Notes under the pieces: model-generated
What the model saw: only the letters and a program-made list of their open reading frames with translations
Database searches by the model: none
Told to the model about the DNA's origin: nothing
DNA from: Cercis canadensis
Taxonomy: Eukaryota; Streptophyta; Magnoliopsida; Fabales; Fabaceae
Direction of reading: 5' to 3'
Assembly (NCBI GenBank): GCA_003255065.1
Contig: QAOA01008552.1
Coordinates: 51,661 to 115,660 of the forward strand
Length of the DNA stretch: 64,000 nt
Shown: piece after piece, positions 36,386-48,427 of the stretch
Numbering within the stretch: position 1 is the stretch's first letter
Layout of the letters: every line of letters begins with the position of its first letter
Position numbers and translations under genes: made by a program

Positions 36386-36516
36386 AAATCAGAACTTTGA
36401 TATCAAACGGCTTGTAGTCGAGTGGTATTGAAGTCGTCTTCAGGGTTTGTGGGTTATGTGTTTGAATCTGAAGTCGTAGCCAAAGTATCCAAAAAAAAAT
36501 AAATCAGAACTTTGAT
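36386..36516 (+). mobile_element. tRNA-derived SINE with 16-bp target duplication
   Basis: The element 36402-36500 (99 bp) has an A-box-like TAGTCGAGTGGTAT and a B-box-like GGTTATGTGTTTGAATCTG, and ends in an A-rich tail. It is bounded by a perfect 16-bp direct repeat AAATCAGAACTTTGAT at 36386-36401 and 36501-36516. Perfect repeats imply a fairly recent insertion. It lies about 350 bp beyond the stop of the RCC1-like gene. Confidence 0.87.
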
Positions 36517-36865
36517 CCATGCACCAATTAAAATGCTGGAAACTATTGTGAACCCTGGCCATTTAGTTCTACCAAGTATAACTGATATGATGTTCAATGT
36601 TGAACTCAAAAGAGGTGGAAGAAATACTACTCAGCGACAGTGAAGATGAGATTCAAATTCACTGAGAAGAAACATCTGTAATCAGCATCTAGCAACACCT
36701 TGCACCCAGTTTTCGCAAACAGCTCACTAGATATGACATTGTATTCTCCACATTAAATGGTTTCCTGAATTCAACCTATGAATTTCACTTTGCTTAGAGA
36801 TCCATAAGATTCCTGTCAGCTGGAGTTTTATGTCACAGAAGAAACTTTCAAATCAAAACACATGA

Positions 36866-39800
36866 TCAACAGCTTTCCCTCAAAGCTAAACACACCGCAT
36901 GTGATCCACCGATTGCAATTGATAAAACTCTGTGAGGTCCCAATCCATCATCCTCCATTAAAAAGTTGACTTCAACAGGACATGGTTGTACCTCTGGTAG
37001 CCCAGGAACTCCCAGCTGAGAATCCTTGGAGTTTCCCCACATGTACAATGTTCCTTTATCTGCTCAGAAAAAACAAATAACCTTTTTTTTAAACTTCTGC
37101 ACCACATTGATTGAGAGATTGTGACCAAAAAATAAAACAAGAACTTTAGCTGGAAAAATAAAATCATAAGAAAATAAGAAATTCCAAAGCTAAATTTTCC
37201 AACTTGGACCCATTCTAGTCTCTGGACTCAGATGCTCAAGCCTCAAATTCAATGAAGGAAGTGAATCCAAGTTCAGATGTTGATTAACAGACCATGCTAA
37301 CCCCAATAACCCAACCAAATTGGGTTACAATTGTTGATTGATATTCCAAGACCATGCCACATCCAGAAAGTAGGTTAAGTAAATCTCTAAAAGGAGAAGA
37401 CACTAGCTTCCCATGCCAAATATAATGGAACAACCATAAGATGGTGTCCTGTTAGCAACCAGGAATATTATCTCTACACTATATTCGACACTTTTCTTTC
37501 TCTATTTATCCCTTTTCCGAGTGTTTGGACAAGTAACTGAAATGCAGACATTGTAAAATTGGAACATATAGTTTAGTTTCAGTCTCAACCCTTGCTCTCA
37601 AAAGCAGCAAGGCTGTCACTAAAGTTAATAGTAATTGGCTAGATTTTATCTAAAAAAAGACAGCAATTGGCTAGAAAGTGATATCAATATTTTAAAGAAC
37701 AACAAAATGAAAAATATTATGGATCAAATGACACCTGAAGCCACTGAATCATGGAAGGGTTTAACCAGTATCTTACTTCTCCATGCAATTTCATGGCATC
37801 ATAAGATCTCTGAGCAGTGCATCGCACTATAGAGGACTCATGATGATAAATAAATGTTATTTATGTATTCAAGTAAAAATCTCTATCAATGCATTACATT
37901 GTGTTACTGTTCATGCTATAGTAAGGATACTGTTCTTAGTATTGTAGCAACTTTATTTTGTCTTTTATTTATGTCCCTTTGTTTCCTTTTGCTCTATTTA
38001 TTATAGATGATCAAGATTAAACTTATTATTTAGGGTTTCTATCCTGTTTAAAGGGGCTGTTGAGGCTGTAACATAATTATTCCATCAGTTTTTGATTACA
38101 GAAATTTCCCTCTACTTTTCCTGATTGCTTAACCAGAAGACGTGCCCTCTTTTGGCCGAGTTCTAGATCTCTTTGCCTATTCTTTTCTCTCTAGTTACCT
38201 CTGTATTCTAGGGCTTTTATCCTACAAAACTCTAGATCTAATAAAAACATGCCAGGTGACATGAATTATTTTACCTGTTACAGCTGCTGAGGAAGAACCC
38301 CCACAAGAAACATAGATAATATGCTCATGAGCTAAAGCCTCAATTACTGCTGGTATCTTCTGATTCTGGATAGATGCATGACCCAATTGACCATGCCCAC
38401 CATGGCCCCATGAAAGCACTTTGCCATCATCTAAAAGTATGCATCGAAGATTTAATTACTTAAAAAGATATAAATCCATCAGACATGGCCATGAAAGTAC
38501 TGCAAGCCAGTTACCAGTTAATGCAAGGGAGTGATATCCACCACTTGCTATCTGAATGATTCGAACGTCTTCCAGGCTGGGTATTGGTTTTGGTTTCCAT
38601 CCACCATTCCTATCACCTCTCCCAAGTTCATAGTTAGAATTGGCTGAGAAGAAGATGCTAAGAACGTCAATTTCTTTCTCCAAAACTAAAAGCAAGAAAT
38701 AAATGGATTGCCTCAAGAAAAGACAGAAATAAAATATCATATAAGGATGGAGACAATTACCGCCCCAGTTCCACACTTGTCCATCCTCTGTTAATGCCAT
38801 AGTGAAAAATCCTCCACAGGAAACAGAAGCAACAGGAACAGGCAATTCTTTCACTTTGGAAGGGACACTGAGTCCACCTGCATGATCTGGGCCCCTACCA
38901 GGACCAAGGCCCAATCGACCATCTCCTTCATCTCGACCCCAAATATAAAGCTCCCCTATACCAAACCATAAAGCAGCCATCAATTTCAACAGATGTATCA
39001 TTTCAGATGAAACATACCCCATATTAATTGGGAGGAGGGGGGCAGAAAGAAACTTTATGTTAACAATTTTGGGGTATAGCAAACATGGGAAAGAAACATT
39101 TTGACAGAAGAACATTAAACTAAAGTGATGGACCCAGTTTCAATAAATAGAATTTCTTTTCCAATCCATCAATTTTCACACTAAGTTTTAACAATGATTC
39201 AAATCCACAAAGCCCTGACCGATAAGTGACGACAGCCACAATTTGTCAGACAAAATATTAGTGAACCTGATTCTGTGACTGCAGCAGTATGTGTTCCACT
39301 GGTAGCAATGTGTCGTATATTCCCATCCCAGGATCCTCTTACCAACCTAGGAAATAGTTCTCTATGATATACTGAATGTCCCAGTGCACCAAAACCGCCA
39401 TAACCCCTGCAAACTTCATTTTCATCGATAAAAATTTCATGATTTTCAGAACAGAGAAGGCTTGAATGCAGAGAAACCATAAACTTTTCAACATGAAATT
39501 TACACACTTTTTAACCCCTGCAAATATAAAAAGTTCACAACCCCAACAATAAACTAAATTTCATGCATATCATAAAGCACACCTTTCACAAGTAATCATA
39601 GGAAGTAATAGAATTCTTCAAAATCCTGGACAAATCACTAAATTCCCAACTCATAACTAAGTTTTTCAGAATCATTAGGCACCAAAATTCAGTATATTCA
39701 TGAGTATCCATTTCAGACCCCTCACCAATAGACCACACCTATTGGCTTCATAACTACCCATTTCTAGTTCTCTCAAAGTATGGCCATGATGCTCCATTTT

Positions 39801-40484
39801 GTTAAAAATCAAAAGCATTAGCTATAAGATTTGAGCTTTCTGATTAAACAATTCCAATCAGTAAACAGCATACACTCTGCAGCAAGCTAACAAAATAGAA
39901 CATGCCTATTAAATTAATGCATAATTGAGTGATTCTGACCATGTGAAGACTTCACCAGTAGAGGTCAATGCAACCGAATGCAACCCACCAAGAGCAACAC
40001 ATCGAACAGAACCTAGGTGAGGATTTAACGTAGGAACAAAAACTGGGTTCTCATGGCCTAATCCCAGTCGTCCACCATCCCCTTTGCCCCAAATCCAAAG
40101 GCTGCCATTAACGAGCAGTGACGAATGGAAAAGCCCACAAGAAATACCCACTTCGATTTTCTTTGTTCCAGAATCACAATCACCATTGTTTTCATCAGAC
40201 CCTTTTGTTAGAAGCTGACCTGGGATTGGGGAAAGCGAAAATGAGGTTTTGTGTACGAGGAGGTTGGCCACTGGAGAAGGGTACAATCTGATTTCTTCAA
40301 TGCCACCACCCAGTTGGCCGGAGGCGCCTCTGCCCCAAGAGAGGACCTGGAGTGTTGCGGCGTCGTTTTGGTGGTTTGGGTCGGTGGTGCAGTTGTAGAG
40401 AATAGGAACTTTGGTAGCAGAGGAGGAAGAGGAGGAGGAAAGGTGACGAGTGAGAGTCGCAAAGCGATGGCGAGCAATTGCCAT
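36866..40484 (-). CDS. RCC1-repeat protein, organelle-type N-terminus
   Basis: Six exons (39940-40484, 39267-39406, 38761-38955, 38515-38643, 38275-38430, 36866-37059; all GT-AG) give 452 aa. Seven RCC1 blades are visible from their W-G...LG cores: LSWGRGASGQLG, LWIWGKGDGGRLGLG, VFTWGYGGFGALG, LYIWGRDEGDGRLGLG, VWNWGANSNYELG, VLSWGHGGHGQLG and LYMWGNSKDSQLG. Each is paired with an ISCG/VALGG/SCGG-type turn, so a complete seven-bladed propeller is likely. The first 25 residues are Arg/Ser-rich without acids, typical of a mitochondrial or plastid presequence. Size and N-terminus fit the Arabidopsis RUG1/RUG3 group (RUG3 acts in mitochondrial nad2 splicing) rather than UVR8, but I cannot decide between the two. 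The start is the ATG at 40484. Confidence 0.92.
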
Positions 40485-40673
40485 CACCAGTGGGTTTGCT
40501 TCTGCGAACTGTTGTGGTGAAGGAATGGAAGAGCTTCAGCTTTCACTCCGCCTTTCAAGTTTCAACTGAGGAGAAAATTTTAGAGTACACTGTAGCATTT
40601 AAAAGATTCAGATTTTTACAAAATACTCCTTAAAAATATCATTAATTACAAAATAATATTTAAAGGGCTTTGC
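40485..40673. promoter_or_regulatory. Short promoter region of the RCC1-like gene
   Basis: Fewer than 200 bp separate the RCC1-like ATG from the MITE upstream, so the element lies in the proximal promoter. No TATA box is obvious. Confidence 0.35.
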
Positions 40674-41036
40674 TAAGCTACCTAGGAGTAGTGATATTCC
40701 ACCAGGTTTTGGCATGACTCACGTTTTGAAATTGATGTCATTGCAAAAATCTCGAAAAATCGAGTTATGCAGTGTAGGTCAAATTCTAAAATAATTGACA
40801 AAATTTGAGTTTAATTATATCAAAGAAAATCATTATTCTTTGTTATTATTTTTCCAACATTTTTCATGCATTGTTTTGTTTATGTATTTTAAAGAAAGCT
40901 AACTGTTATGACTCATATGGGGTAACTCATTTTTTCGAGATCTTCACAGATATTTCAAAACGTGAATCCCACCAAAACTCCTTAATGAATTGGTGTAATG
41001 TAGCGCTACCCCTTAGAGGGCAGGTAGCTTAGTAAA
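40674..41036. mobile_element. MITE in the promoter of the RCC1-like gene
   Basis: The left end reads TTTGCTAAGCTACCT and the right end, reverse-complemented, GTTTACTAAGCTACCT. Further in, both arms share GGTTTTGG-ATGACTCACGTTTTGAAA-like sequence, giving a diverged inverted arm of about 65 bp. The right arm contains AGCGCTACCCCTTAG, which recalls the ends of the MITE at 26657. It has no coding capacity. Confidence 0.65.
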
Positions 41037-41384
41037 CACAATCTTTTTTTTTGTGAATAAAAGTTTAGGGTGGAAAAAAAAAAAGTTATCATATTCTAAG
41101 GTCAATACATGCTACAAGTCTTAACAAGGGCTTATAGTAGCAATTACATATTACCAACCAAAAAATAACTGCTCACAGTAATATTTGAACATATATCTTA
41201 CAAGTGAACTAATTCAATATTTAAATCATTAAGATTCCTAACAAATTGTTCCATCATTATTAAATATGTTAACCAAATGGATGATGTTGGAGTTGTAATC
41301 ATCCTAGGTGGCACGTTAACTTCTTAAAAAAAATGATGTTGTTCTACTAAGTGGGTTTGGACATATCTACTTTCTTCCATTCAA
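41037..41384. other. Gene-free spacer
   Basis: AT-rich DNA between the MITE and the first hAT-type element; nothing recognised. Confidence 0.4.
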
Positions 41385-41997
41385 CTATAAAGCGGTGTTT
41401 TAAAAATTGGACCAGACCGGGCGGTTCGACCAGTGCCCGGTCTGGATTCCGGTTCGGTTAGGAGGTTAAACTGCTAAAGTGGTTTAACCGGTGAAAATCA
41501 AAGTGAACCGATAAAAACTAATGAACTGGTCTGGTTTTACATAACTAGACGGTTCACTTAAAAAAAAAATTTCAAAATTGCATTGCTTTGAAGAAAATCT
41601 GAAAATATTCCACCAAAGAATTCAAACCCCTTTCCTTAGGAAGGGGATAAGAGGCTTGAATTATCAAGTCAATATTTCTTTTGTGAATAAATTTACATTA
41701 TAATTTACTTATTCACATTTAGATTGTATAATGAATAAATATTGCCCATAAGAGAATTTGAACCCTCATTCCAAGAAAGAGAAAAAACATTTGCCACTAA
41801 ACCAACTTTAATTTTATTAACAAATTTGCATAAAAATATATTTATTATAACTTAGAATATACAATAAGCACATTAAATATTATATTTATATAAAAATTAT
41901 ATTTATGACGTCACCGGTCCAACCGTTTGGTCCAACTGGTGCTCATATTCTAAAATGGTTCATTTACCGGTTTGATTTTTAAAACATTGCTATAAAG
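41385..41997. mobile_element. Non-autonomous hAT-type element A
   Basis: The element 41393-41989 (597 bp) is flanked by a perfect 8-bp duplication CTATAAAG (41385-41392, 41990-41997). Its right terminus, reverse-complemented, is CAATGTTTTAAAA and its left terminus CGGTGTTTTAAAA. The subterminal regions are dense in CCGG/ACCGGT words in both orientations. An 8-bp target site and a YARNG-like end are hallmarks of hAT transposons. There is no transposase frame. Confidence 0.82.
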
Positions 41998-42976
41998 TCC
42001 TCCTCTCCCCTCTAAATCTCATTTTAAGGTGAGAAGAACATTTGCTATTTGGAAGACCAATTCATGAAAGGGAAGCTTGAATATAGTGAAGTAAAGAAGA
42101 TCAAGAAGACTTCAAAGAGGATTCAATTTTCTAAGGTTGAGATGTTTGAGGATTTGGACCAAGGAGGATTTGTTGAGATATTGCTCCAAATCCTATTTCC
42201 ACATCGCTCAGGATAGAGAAAACCAAGAGGCGTTTCACCTATAAATAGAATGTTTGATTGTTGTAATAATCAACCATCACTTAAAGAGATGTACCTAGCC
42301 TAGTTACCAGATAGAGGGTATGATTAGGTTATAGGGTGGTGAGTTCATTCTTGACCCGTGCAAAAGTTGTATTGTGCAAGAGTTAGTAACTTTGTTTAGG
42401 AGGAGAGTTGCTGCTACAAAGAGGAAAGCAACGAAAGAAGAACATCTGTTATTAGGAAGGCCAATCTATAACAGGGAAGCTTGAAGTTAGCAAAGTAGAG
42501 AGAAAAGCAACAAAAGAAGCACTAACACCATCACCTAAACAAGTGAGAAGAACATTTGCTATTGGGAAGGCCAATCTATAAAAGGGAAGCTTGAAGATAG
42601 CATAGTAGAGAGGACCAACATGATTGTTTATGATATGGTTGAGATGTTTGAGGGATATTACTCTAAGAGTAAAACCCCTGTTTGGTCCTCGAAAGATAGG
42701 TTCGGTGACAGTTTAGTCCTCCAAAGATTTTTACCGACACTTTAGTCCTTGAAAGATTGTTCNCAGTAGTGATATATTTTAAACATGATAATTATAATAT
42801 AAATAAAATAACTACAAATTTAAAGAATATTTTTAAACATTCACTAGTAGGTGCAGTTGTTAAAAAAAAAAAAAAATTTGCTTCAACTTCTAGAACTCTT
42901 GATCCTAAATAATTTTCCTAAAAAATATTACAATTTTTTTGTACAAATTTAAAAGACTTATTGCCACTTATTTGTG
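41998..42976. repeat. Repeat-rich noncoding block between hAT elements
   Basis: Three direct copies of a roughly 65-bp unit (GAAGAACATTTGCTATT...GGGAAGCTTGAA) start near 42031, 42438 and 42544. A TATAAATAGAA motif at about 42239 resembles an LTR promoter. At 42670-42760 three TTTAGTCCTYNAAAGAT units of about 30 bp occur, ending at a single N (42763) that has no flanking duplication. It is probably old LTR or TRIM debris; there is no coding frame. Confidence 0.5.
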
Positions 42977-44372
42977 GATATAACCAATGTTTTAAAAATC
43001 GGGCGGTTTGACCGGTTCAACAGGTGTCCGGTATGAATTCCAGTTCGGTTCAAGGTCTAAAATCGTTTGAGTGGTTAAACCGGCGAACCGGTGCCCGTTT
43101 TCAATAACCGGCTGGTACACAACACAAATTTTTTTTTTTTTCAGATTTTTAAACCAAAATGGTGTCGTTTTTCACCTGTTTCATTAACTTGATCACCTCT
43201 TTCCTCCCTCCCCTTGACTCTCTGCTTCTATTTTCCCCAAACTCATTCTGAAATCCCTAGCACCCAACCTTGCTTCTCCTTTACTGTGGCATTCTTTTTC
43301 TCTTTTTCTTTGTTGCGGAATTTTTTACTTTGCTATGAGGAAGCAAGTTGGGTTGGTAGAGCAATGGGTGCATGGCCAAGTCCAGCGACTCCTTGAAGGT
43401 TTTTGGGTAAGTCCTTTTGGAGTATGAAGGAAGGTCCAAGAGGAATTGTGGGATGGGGATTTGAAGGCACGAGCATGAGTAGTAGTGGCTTGATTAATTG
43501 CGAGCACATCTTGTGCAAGCTCACCCATGTCGGTTTGTTGAGTGACGGGATTGAGTGAGATGAGGGAACAGGGTTCCTTTCCTATGTGTTATTTGTCCAA
43601 TTTATTTTGTATCTTATATTGATAATGATGAAAAAGTTATGTTGGGTTTCATAGAAGGGCAGTGTCTCTGTTGTAAAGCTTTCAAGATTCAAATTTAGAG
43701 AAAAGCTTGGGTGCGTTGGTGGATAAAAAAAAAAAAATCAGAGAAAAGCTTGGGTGCTACGCTTGTGAATGAGAGAGGAAGAAAATGAGTGAAAATGGAG
43801 AAGTGTGACCAAATATGAAGAAAGGAATAGCGTCAGGGAGCTAATGCCAATGGGTAATAAAATACAAGAAAGAGTTTCAGGGGAGAGGGAAAGGGGAAGA
43901 GTAGCGTAGAGGAGAAAGAATAAATAAGAATAAAAAAAAATTAAGAATGGAAAGTATTTTAGACTTCTAGTCTTCAATATGCACATTGGTTTGGTTGTTT
44001 GTCTCCTAGTTAATCTTTATTCCCAAAGGGCATCTAATAGGCAGACAATTAACAGGGGTTCGACCTTAGTTCTTATTTTTAATGCAAGTATGAAATTTTT
44101 TGTGTCTTGGTTGAACATAATTTATGTCTTGATTGAGTGGTTTATGGATATTTCTTTAAGTTTGAGATTATGTATTTAAATTTTTAAGTTTGAAATTTTT
44201 ATTTATGAGTTAAGTTTGATAATTTGTACTTCATCTTTCATAATTTTTTTGTAAATCTTTAATTTAGAAAAAAGTTTGATTTAACTGGTTCGACCGGTCC
44301 AACCTGTCCGACTGGTATTTTTTGTCATACCGGTTCGCTCACCGGTCTGATTTTTAAAACATTGGATATAAT
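42977..44372. mobile_element. Non-autonomous hAT-type element B
   Basis: The element 42985-44364 (1380 bp) has perfect terminal inverted repeats starting CAATGTTTTAAAAATC and flanking 8-mers GATATAAC / GATATAAT (7 of 8 identical). Its first 100 bp resemble element A (GGGCGGTTYGACC, GAATTCCAGTTCGG). The interior is unrelated to A, carries short frames on both strands (about 43214-43528) with no recognised domain, and may be captured host sequence. Confidence 0.82.
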
Positions 44373-44625
44373 GACACTTCTTTATGAGAACCAAAGGTTA
44401 ATGTTAAGATTGGATTCCTTTGAGAAAAACAAAAACAAAAAACTTACAAAAATTTGTAAGAAAATTACTTTAATTTTTCAAAATAGAAAAATTACATCCC
44501 TTGACTTAGGATACAGGCTCGACAAATTTACAGAAATAATGCTAATTAATTAAGTAATTATAGAATTGGGTCAGTTTTGAAACTATTTACCAAAATGAGT
44601 TAGTTTTTTTTGAATAAAAAATGTT

Positions 44626-47047
44626 TGTTGCAATGTCCTTTTTTAGGAGCGCGACGACGCAAGACGGCGAAAAAAAATAAGTGTAAAAGTGTAGCTTTTT
44701 TTTTAAAAAAAAGCTTATTACTTAAAAATGATTGGAGAAATTTAATAAAGTTGCCACCAATCAATTTAAGGCATGATTGGATTCCTATAAAAAAAGGTTT
44801 TGTCTACGTTATCAGAGTTTGGGTAAGAGAGTTGGTTACGTGTAGGGAAGGTGTTAACACCATATGACGCCCATTCTAGCGAACGGTTACCAATTTAATT
44901 TTATGTCATCTAAAAAATTGTTGAATGAAATTGGTCATTAAAATATATTAATGTGTTATTAAGCCCTACTAGTACCTCTGACAAAACCTAAAAAGATGTC
45001 TCAAGACTATTGGGTAGAGATAGTGATTGTCATTACAATCATCTCTTAAATTATTCTGTCATAGGCGATTTCTAGCAATTTTACTAAGCAAGTGATAGCT
45101 AAATATACGAAATGCAATTTATTATGAGTTCAAAATTTGTGGCAAAAGATTTTTATCGGAGATCTATCTTTAAGTCCACTAATACATCTGAAAAGACTAA
45201 AGTGACACTTCTCACTTCTGGAATGTCAAAGATTGTTGTCATTACAACTATCCTTAACTATTTCCTGATTGGTAATCTTATTCCAGCGTGAATAATGATA
45301 TATAAAATACAATGTAAAATGTCAAAATATAGTAATTAAAATAATCAAAACAATATTAAAATTTTCATTAGTAATTCCAGTACTTCTGACATAACTAGTG
45401 AATTATTCCTCACCTCAAAAATATTATGAAAAATTCTCAACACAATTATTCCCAACTTAATCTGTAGTTGAACTTTGATTTTTATAACAGGAAATAAAGC
45501 ATATAAAATATCTAAGATAAATTGATAAAAAATGAATAAGAACAAATATAAGAAGAAAAAAAAAAGTTAAATTAACTCTAAAGAAAAACAAGTGTCCTAA
45601 ATAGATTAAATCCAAATTGAATAAAAATTTAGCAAATATCAAATGAGCAAAACCTCAAATACTAACTTCATAACTAAAGTTATAAACTTACCATAATTAA
45701 AATCAAATGCAACCTAATAAAAATATTAATAGCCTAACCACAAAATAATGTGAACTCAAGAAATAAAAACGTGGGCCTAGACATAACACCCCAAAATTGC
45801 AAGTAAAACTAAGTAAAAAGAATGAACCAACCCAAATAGATTCAGCCCAAGAAAAAATAAAAGACAGACATGGACCAACCTAATAGATTTGGCCCAAACT
45901 AGTAAATGAAATGCCTAAAACGAAATGGATCAGTCAACATAATAGCTGCCCAAACTAGTAAATGAAACGAAACAAAAAAAATGAAATGAGCTAGTCCAAA
46001 GGAAAATCAGAACTAATCAACCCAAATTATTAACAAACAAAACAATATAAAACCCAGACAAATGAAAAGGCCTAAACAAACCTATATGCACTAAAGAAAA
46101 TTACAAAAAAAAAAAAGAGGAATTAGCAACCCAAAAGAATAAGATACGAAGAAAGAAAAGAGGAAGAAAGGTGAGACGTAGAGGAAAGGGGAAATTGCTG
46201 GAGGGAGAAAGAGCTTCTCTCTTGGGTCTAGGAGTTTAAGGAATTAGTCCTAGCTTGACTAAATATTGTACTAAGGTAAGAATCTCCCCTTCTTATTTCA
46301 CTTTCTCTCCAAAGTTTCTATACTTCCTTCTCTTGAAACTCTATTTCTCTATCTAAAAATCTTTTTCTCTTTCTAAAAAATCCTCATTCTAACTCAATTT
46401 TGTTCTCTTGAATGAAAGGTGGGTATGAGGTTGGATGCTTTGTTGGCTAAAAAAAAAAGGCTAGTTCTCCCTCTTTTTCAATTCGGTTTCTCTTTCTAAA
46501 AGGGGCTTCTCTCTTTTGTTGAAAAATAAAGGGAGTGAGAATGGAATTTTCCTTATTTATAAAAAATAGAATTGCTAATATGTTGTATGTAGTACAATAA
46601 AATAAAATTTTAGCAAAAAAATGAGATAATTATTGGTACCTGAACTGATGAAAATTTTTAGATTTTTTCTTCTGTGATACCCCTTGTTACTGTTTCGTTC
46701 CTCTTTGCTTCAGAAATTTTTGGAATTCTCTTTGTATCCTTTGTGATGTTTGAAGAATGTCCTCTGGTCTATGTCTCTTTTTATAGCTGAAGAATTGTGC
46801 AAGTTTCATTGATGTGATTTTCCTGTTTCCTGTTTTCAAGCTATAAGAGACATGGCATGGAGGGTGGCCGGACTGGTGAACAACATTTTACAGTGCTGCC
46901 TTATGTGTTGCCTAAAATGGCAATTATTATTTTTTGTTTATTTTATCATTTTTATTTTTAATAATAATAACACATTTTTTATATTTTATTATTTTTATAA
47001 GATATTTGTTCTTGATAGGTTGACCCGAACAAAATTAGGTATTTACA
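44626..47047 (-). mobile_element. Solo LTR (Ty3-type, Tat/Ogre-like) inside the Mutator-like element
   Basis: On the minus strand it starts TGTAAATACCTAATTTTG (47047) and ends GACATTGCAACA (44626), giving TG...CA ends and 2.42 kb. Its last 300 bp match the LTR tail at the left edge of the window. No gag or pol domain is present. The flanking 5-mers in LTR orientation are AGCGT and AACAT, which differ only by two G-to-A changes, consistent with an aged target duplication. Confidence 0.65.
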
Positions 47048-47349
47048 ACGCTGATGCATTTTTATCATAAAATGCTAAAGTAAATCATGTTTTAAACAAA
47101 AAAACGTGCAACAAAAATGTGTTTTAATGAAGAAAACGCGGATTCATTTTTGTAAAAAATGCTGATAGAGGAAAAGTGGGCCTAACAGCTTTTGTGTGAA
47201 AGAAAACATTAATTGAATCAGTGTTTCTTGAAGAAAACTCTAATTAAATCAGTGTTTCTTAAAGAAAACTTTGATTGAATCAGCATTTTCTTCAAAAAAC
47301 ACTAATTCAATCATCATTTTCTTCCACATTTTCTTTGACTCCCTGAACT

Positions 47350-48350
47350 TCAAACCCCAAAACCTCTAACTCCAAATCCTAAACTCTAAACCCTAAAATT
47401 CCTAACTCTAAACTCTAACCATAAACCCCTAAACCCAAACCCTAAACCCCAATTCTAAATTCATAACCCTAAATCTTAAACCCTAAACTTTAAACTCAAA
47501 CCTTAAACCCCAATATCCTTAACTCCAAACTCCAACTGTAAATTCCCAACACCAAACTCCAATCGTAAATCCTAAACTCTAAACTCCAAACCCCAAGCCC
47601 TAATCTCAAATCCTAAACTCTAAACCCTAAATCTCAATCTTAAACCCTAAACTCTAACTCTAAACCTATAACCTTAAATCATAAACCCCAAACTCCTAAT
47701 CCTAAACTCTAAACCCTAAAATTCTTAACTCCAAACCCCAACTGCAAACCCTAACCTCAAACTCCAAATTCCAACCCTAAACCTTAAACTCAAACCCTAA
47801 ATGCCAAATTTTTAAAGTTAGAATTTAGGGTTTAAGTTTTAAGTGTTAGGTTTTAGAACTTGGGATTAGGGTTTAGCATTCGAGGATTGAGGTTTAAGGT
47901 TTAGGATTTATGGTTCAAAGATTAGGGTTTGGAGTTTGAGATTAGAATTAAGGGATTAGGGTTTGAGGTTTATTATTTGAGGTTTATGGTTTAAAGATTA
48001 AGGTTTGGAGTTAGTATTTGGGGATTTGAGTTTGGGGTTTAAGTTTTAAGTTTATGGTTAAGGGTTTTGAGGGTTAGAGTTCAGAGATTAGGGTTTTGTG
48101 TTTAGAATTTAGGATTTAGAGTTTGGTGTTTAAGTTTTGGATTTTGGGACTTGGGTTTAGGGTTTCGAGGGTTAGAGTTTGAAATTAACAATTTTGGAGT
48201 TTAGATTTTGAAATTTAGGTTGTGGGATTTAGGATTTAAGTTTCTAGACTTGAGTTTAGGGCTTCGAGGATTAGGGTTCAAAAAAAAGGGTTTGGGGTTT
48301 AGGATTAAAGATTAGGTTTTAGGGTTTAAAATTTAAGGTTTGAGTACAAT
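47350..48350. repeat. Degenerate telomere-like array with strand switch
   Basis: From 47350 to about 47810 the sequence is built from CCCTAAA-like heptamers (AACCCTAAACCCCAA, CCTAAACTCTAAACC). From about 47815 to 48350 it is built from the complement (TTTAGGGTTTGAGG, GGATTTAGAGTTTGG). The heptamers are heavily mutated and not in strict register. The two halves face each other, so the block could fold into a long imperfect hairpin. Confidence 0.9.
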
Positions 48351-48427
48351 TTTAAGGATTAGGATATGCATTTTACTATTTGGATAGCATAATATAGAAG
48401 TATAACCACATTTAACAGAACCGAAAG

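Noticed and set aside
36866..40484. Identification of the RCC1-repeat gene as UVR8
   Set aside because: It has an organelle-type N-terminus and lacks the UVR8 tryptophan-rich GWRHT repeats and C27-like tail; a RUG1/RUG3-type protein fits better.
43214..43528. Short frames on both strands inside hAT element B
   Set aside because: No domain seen; recorded only as possible captured sequence, not as genes.
47350..48350. A true chromosome end or telomere fusion
   Set aside because: Heptamers are strongly degenerate, the strand order is opposite to that of a fusion, and the block sits inside a transposon with its own target duplication.
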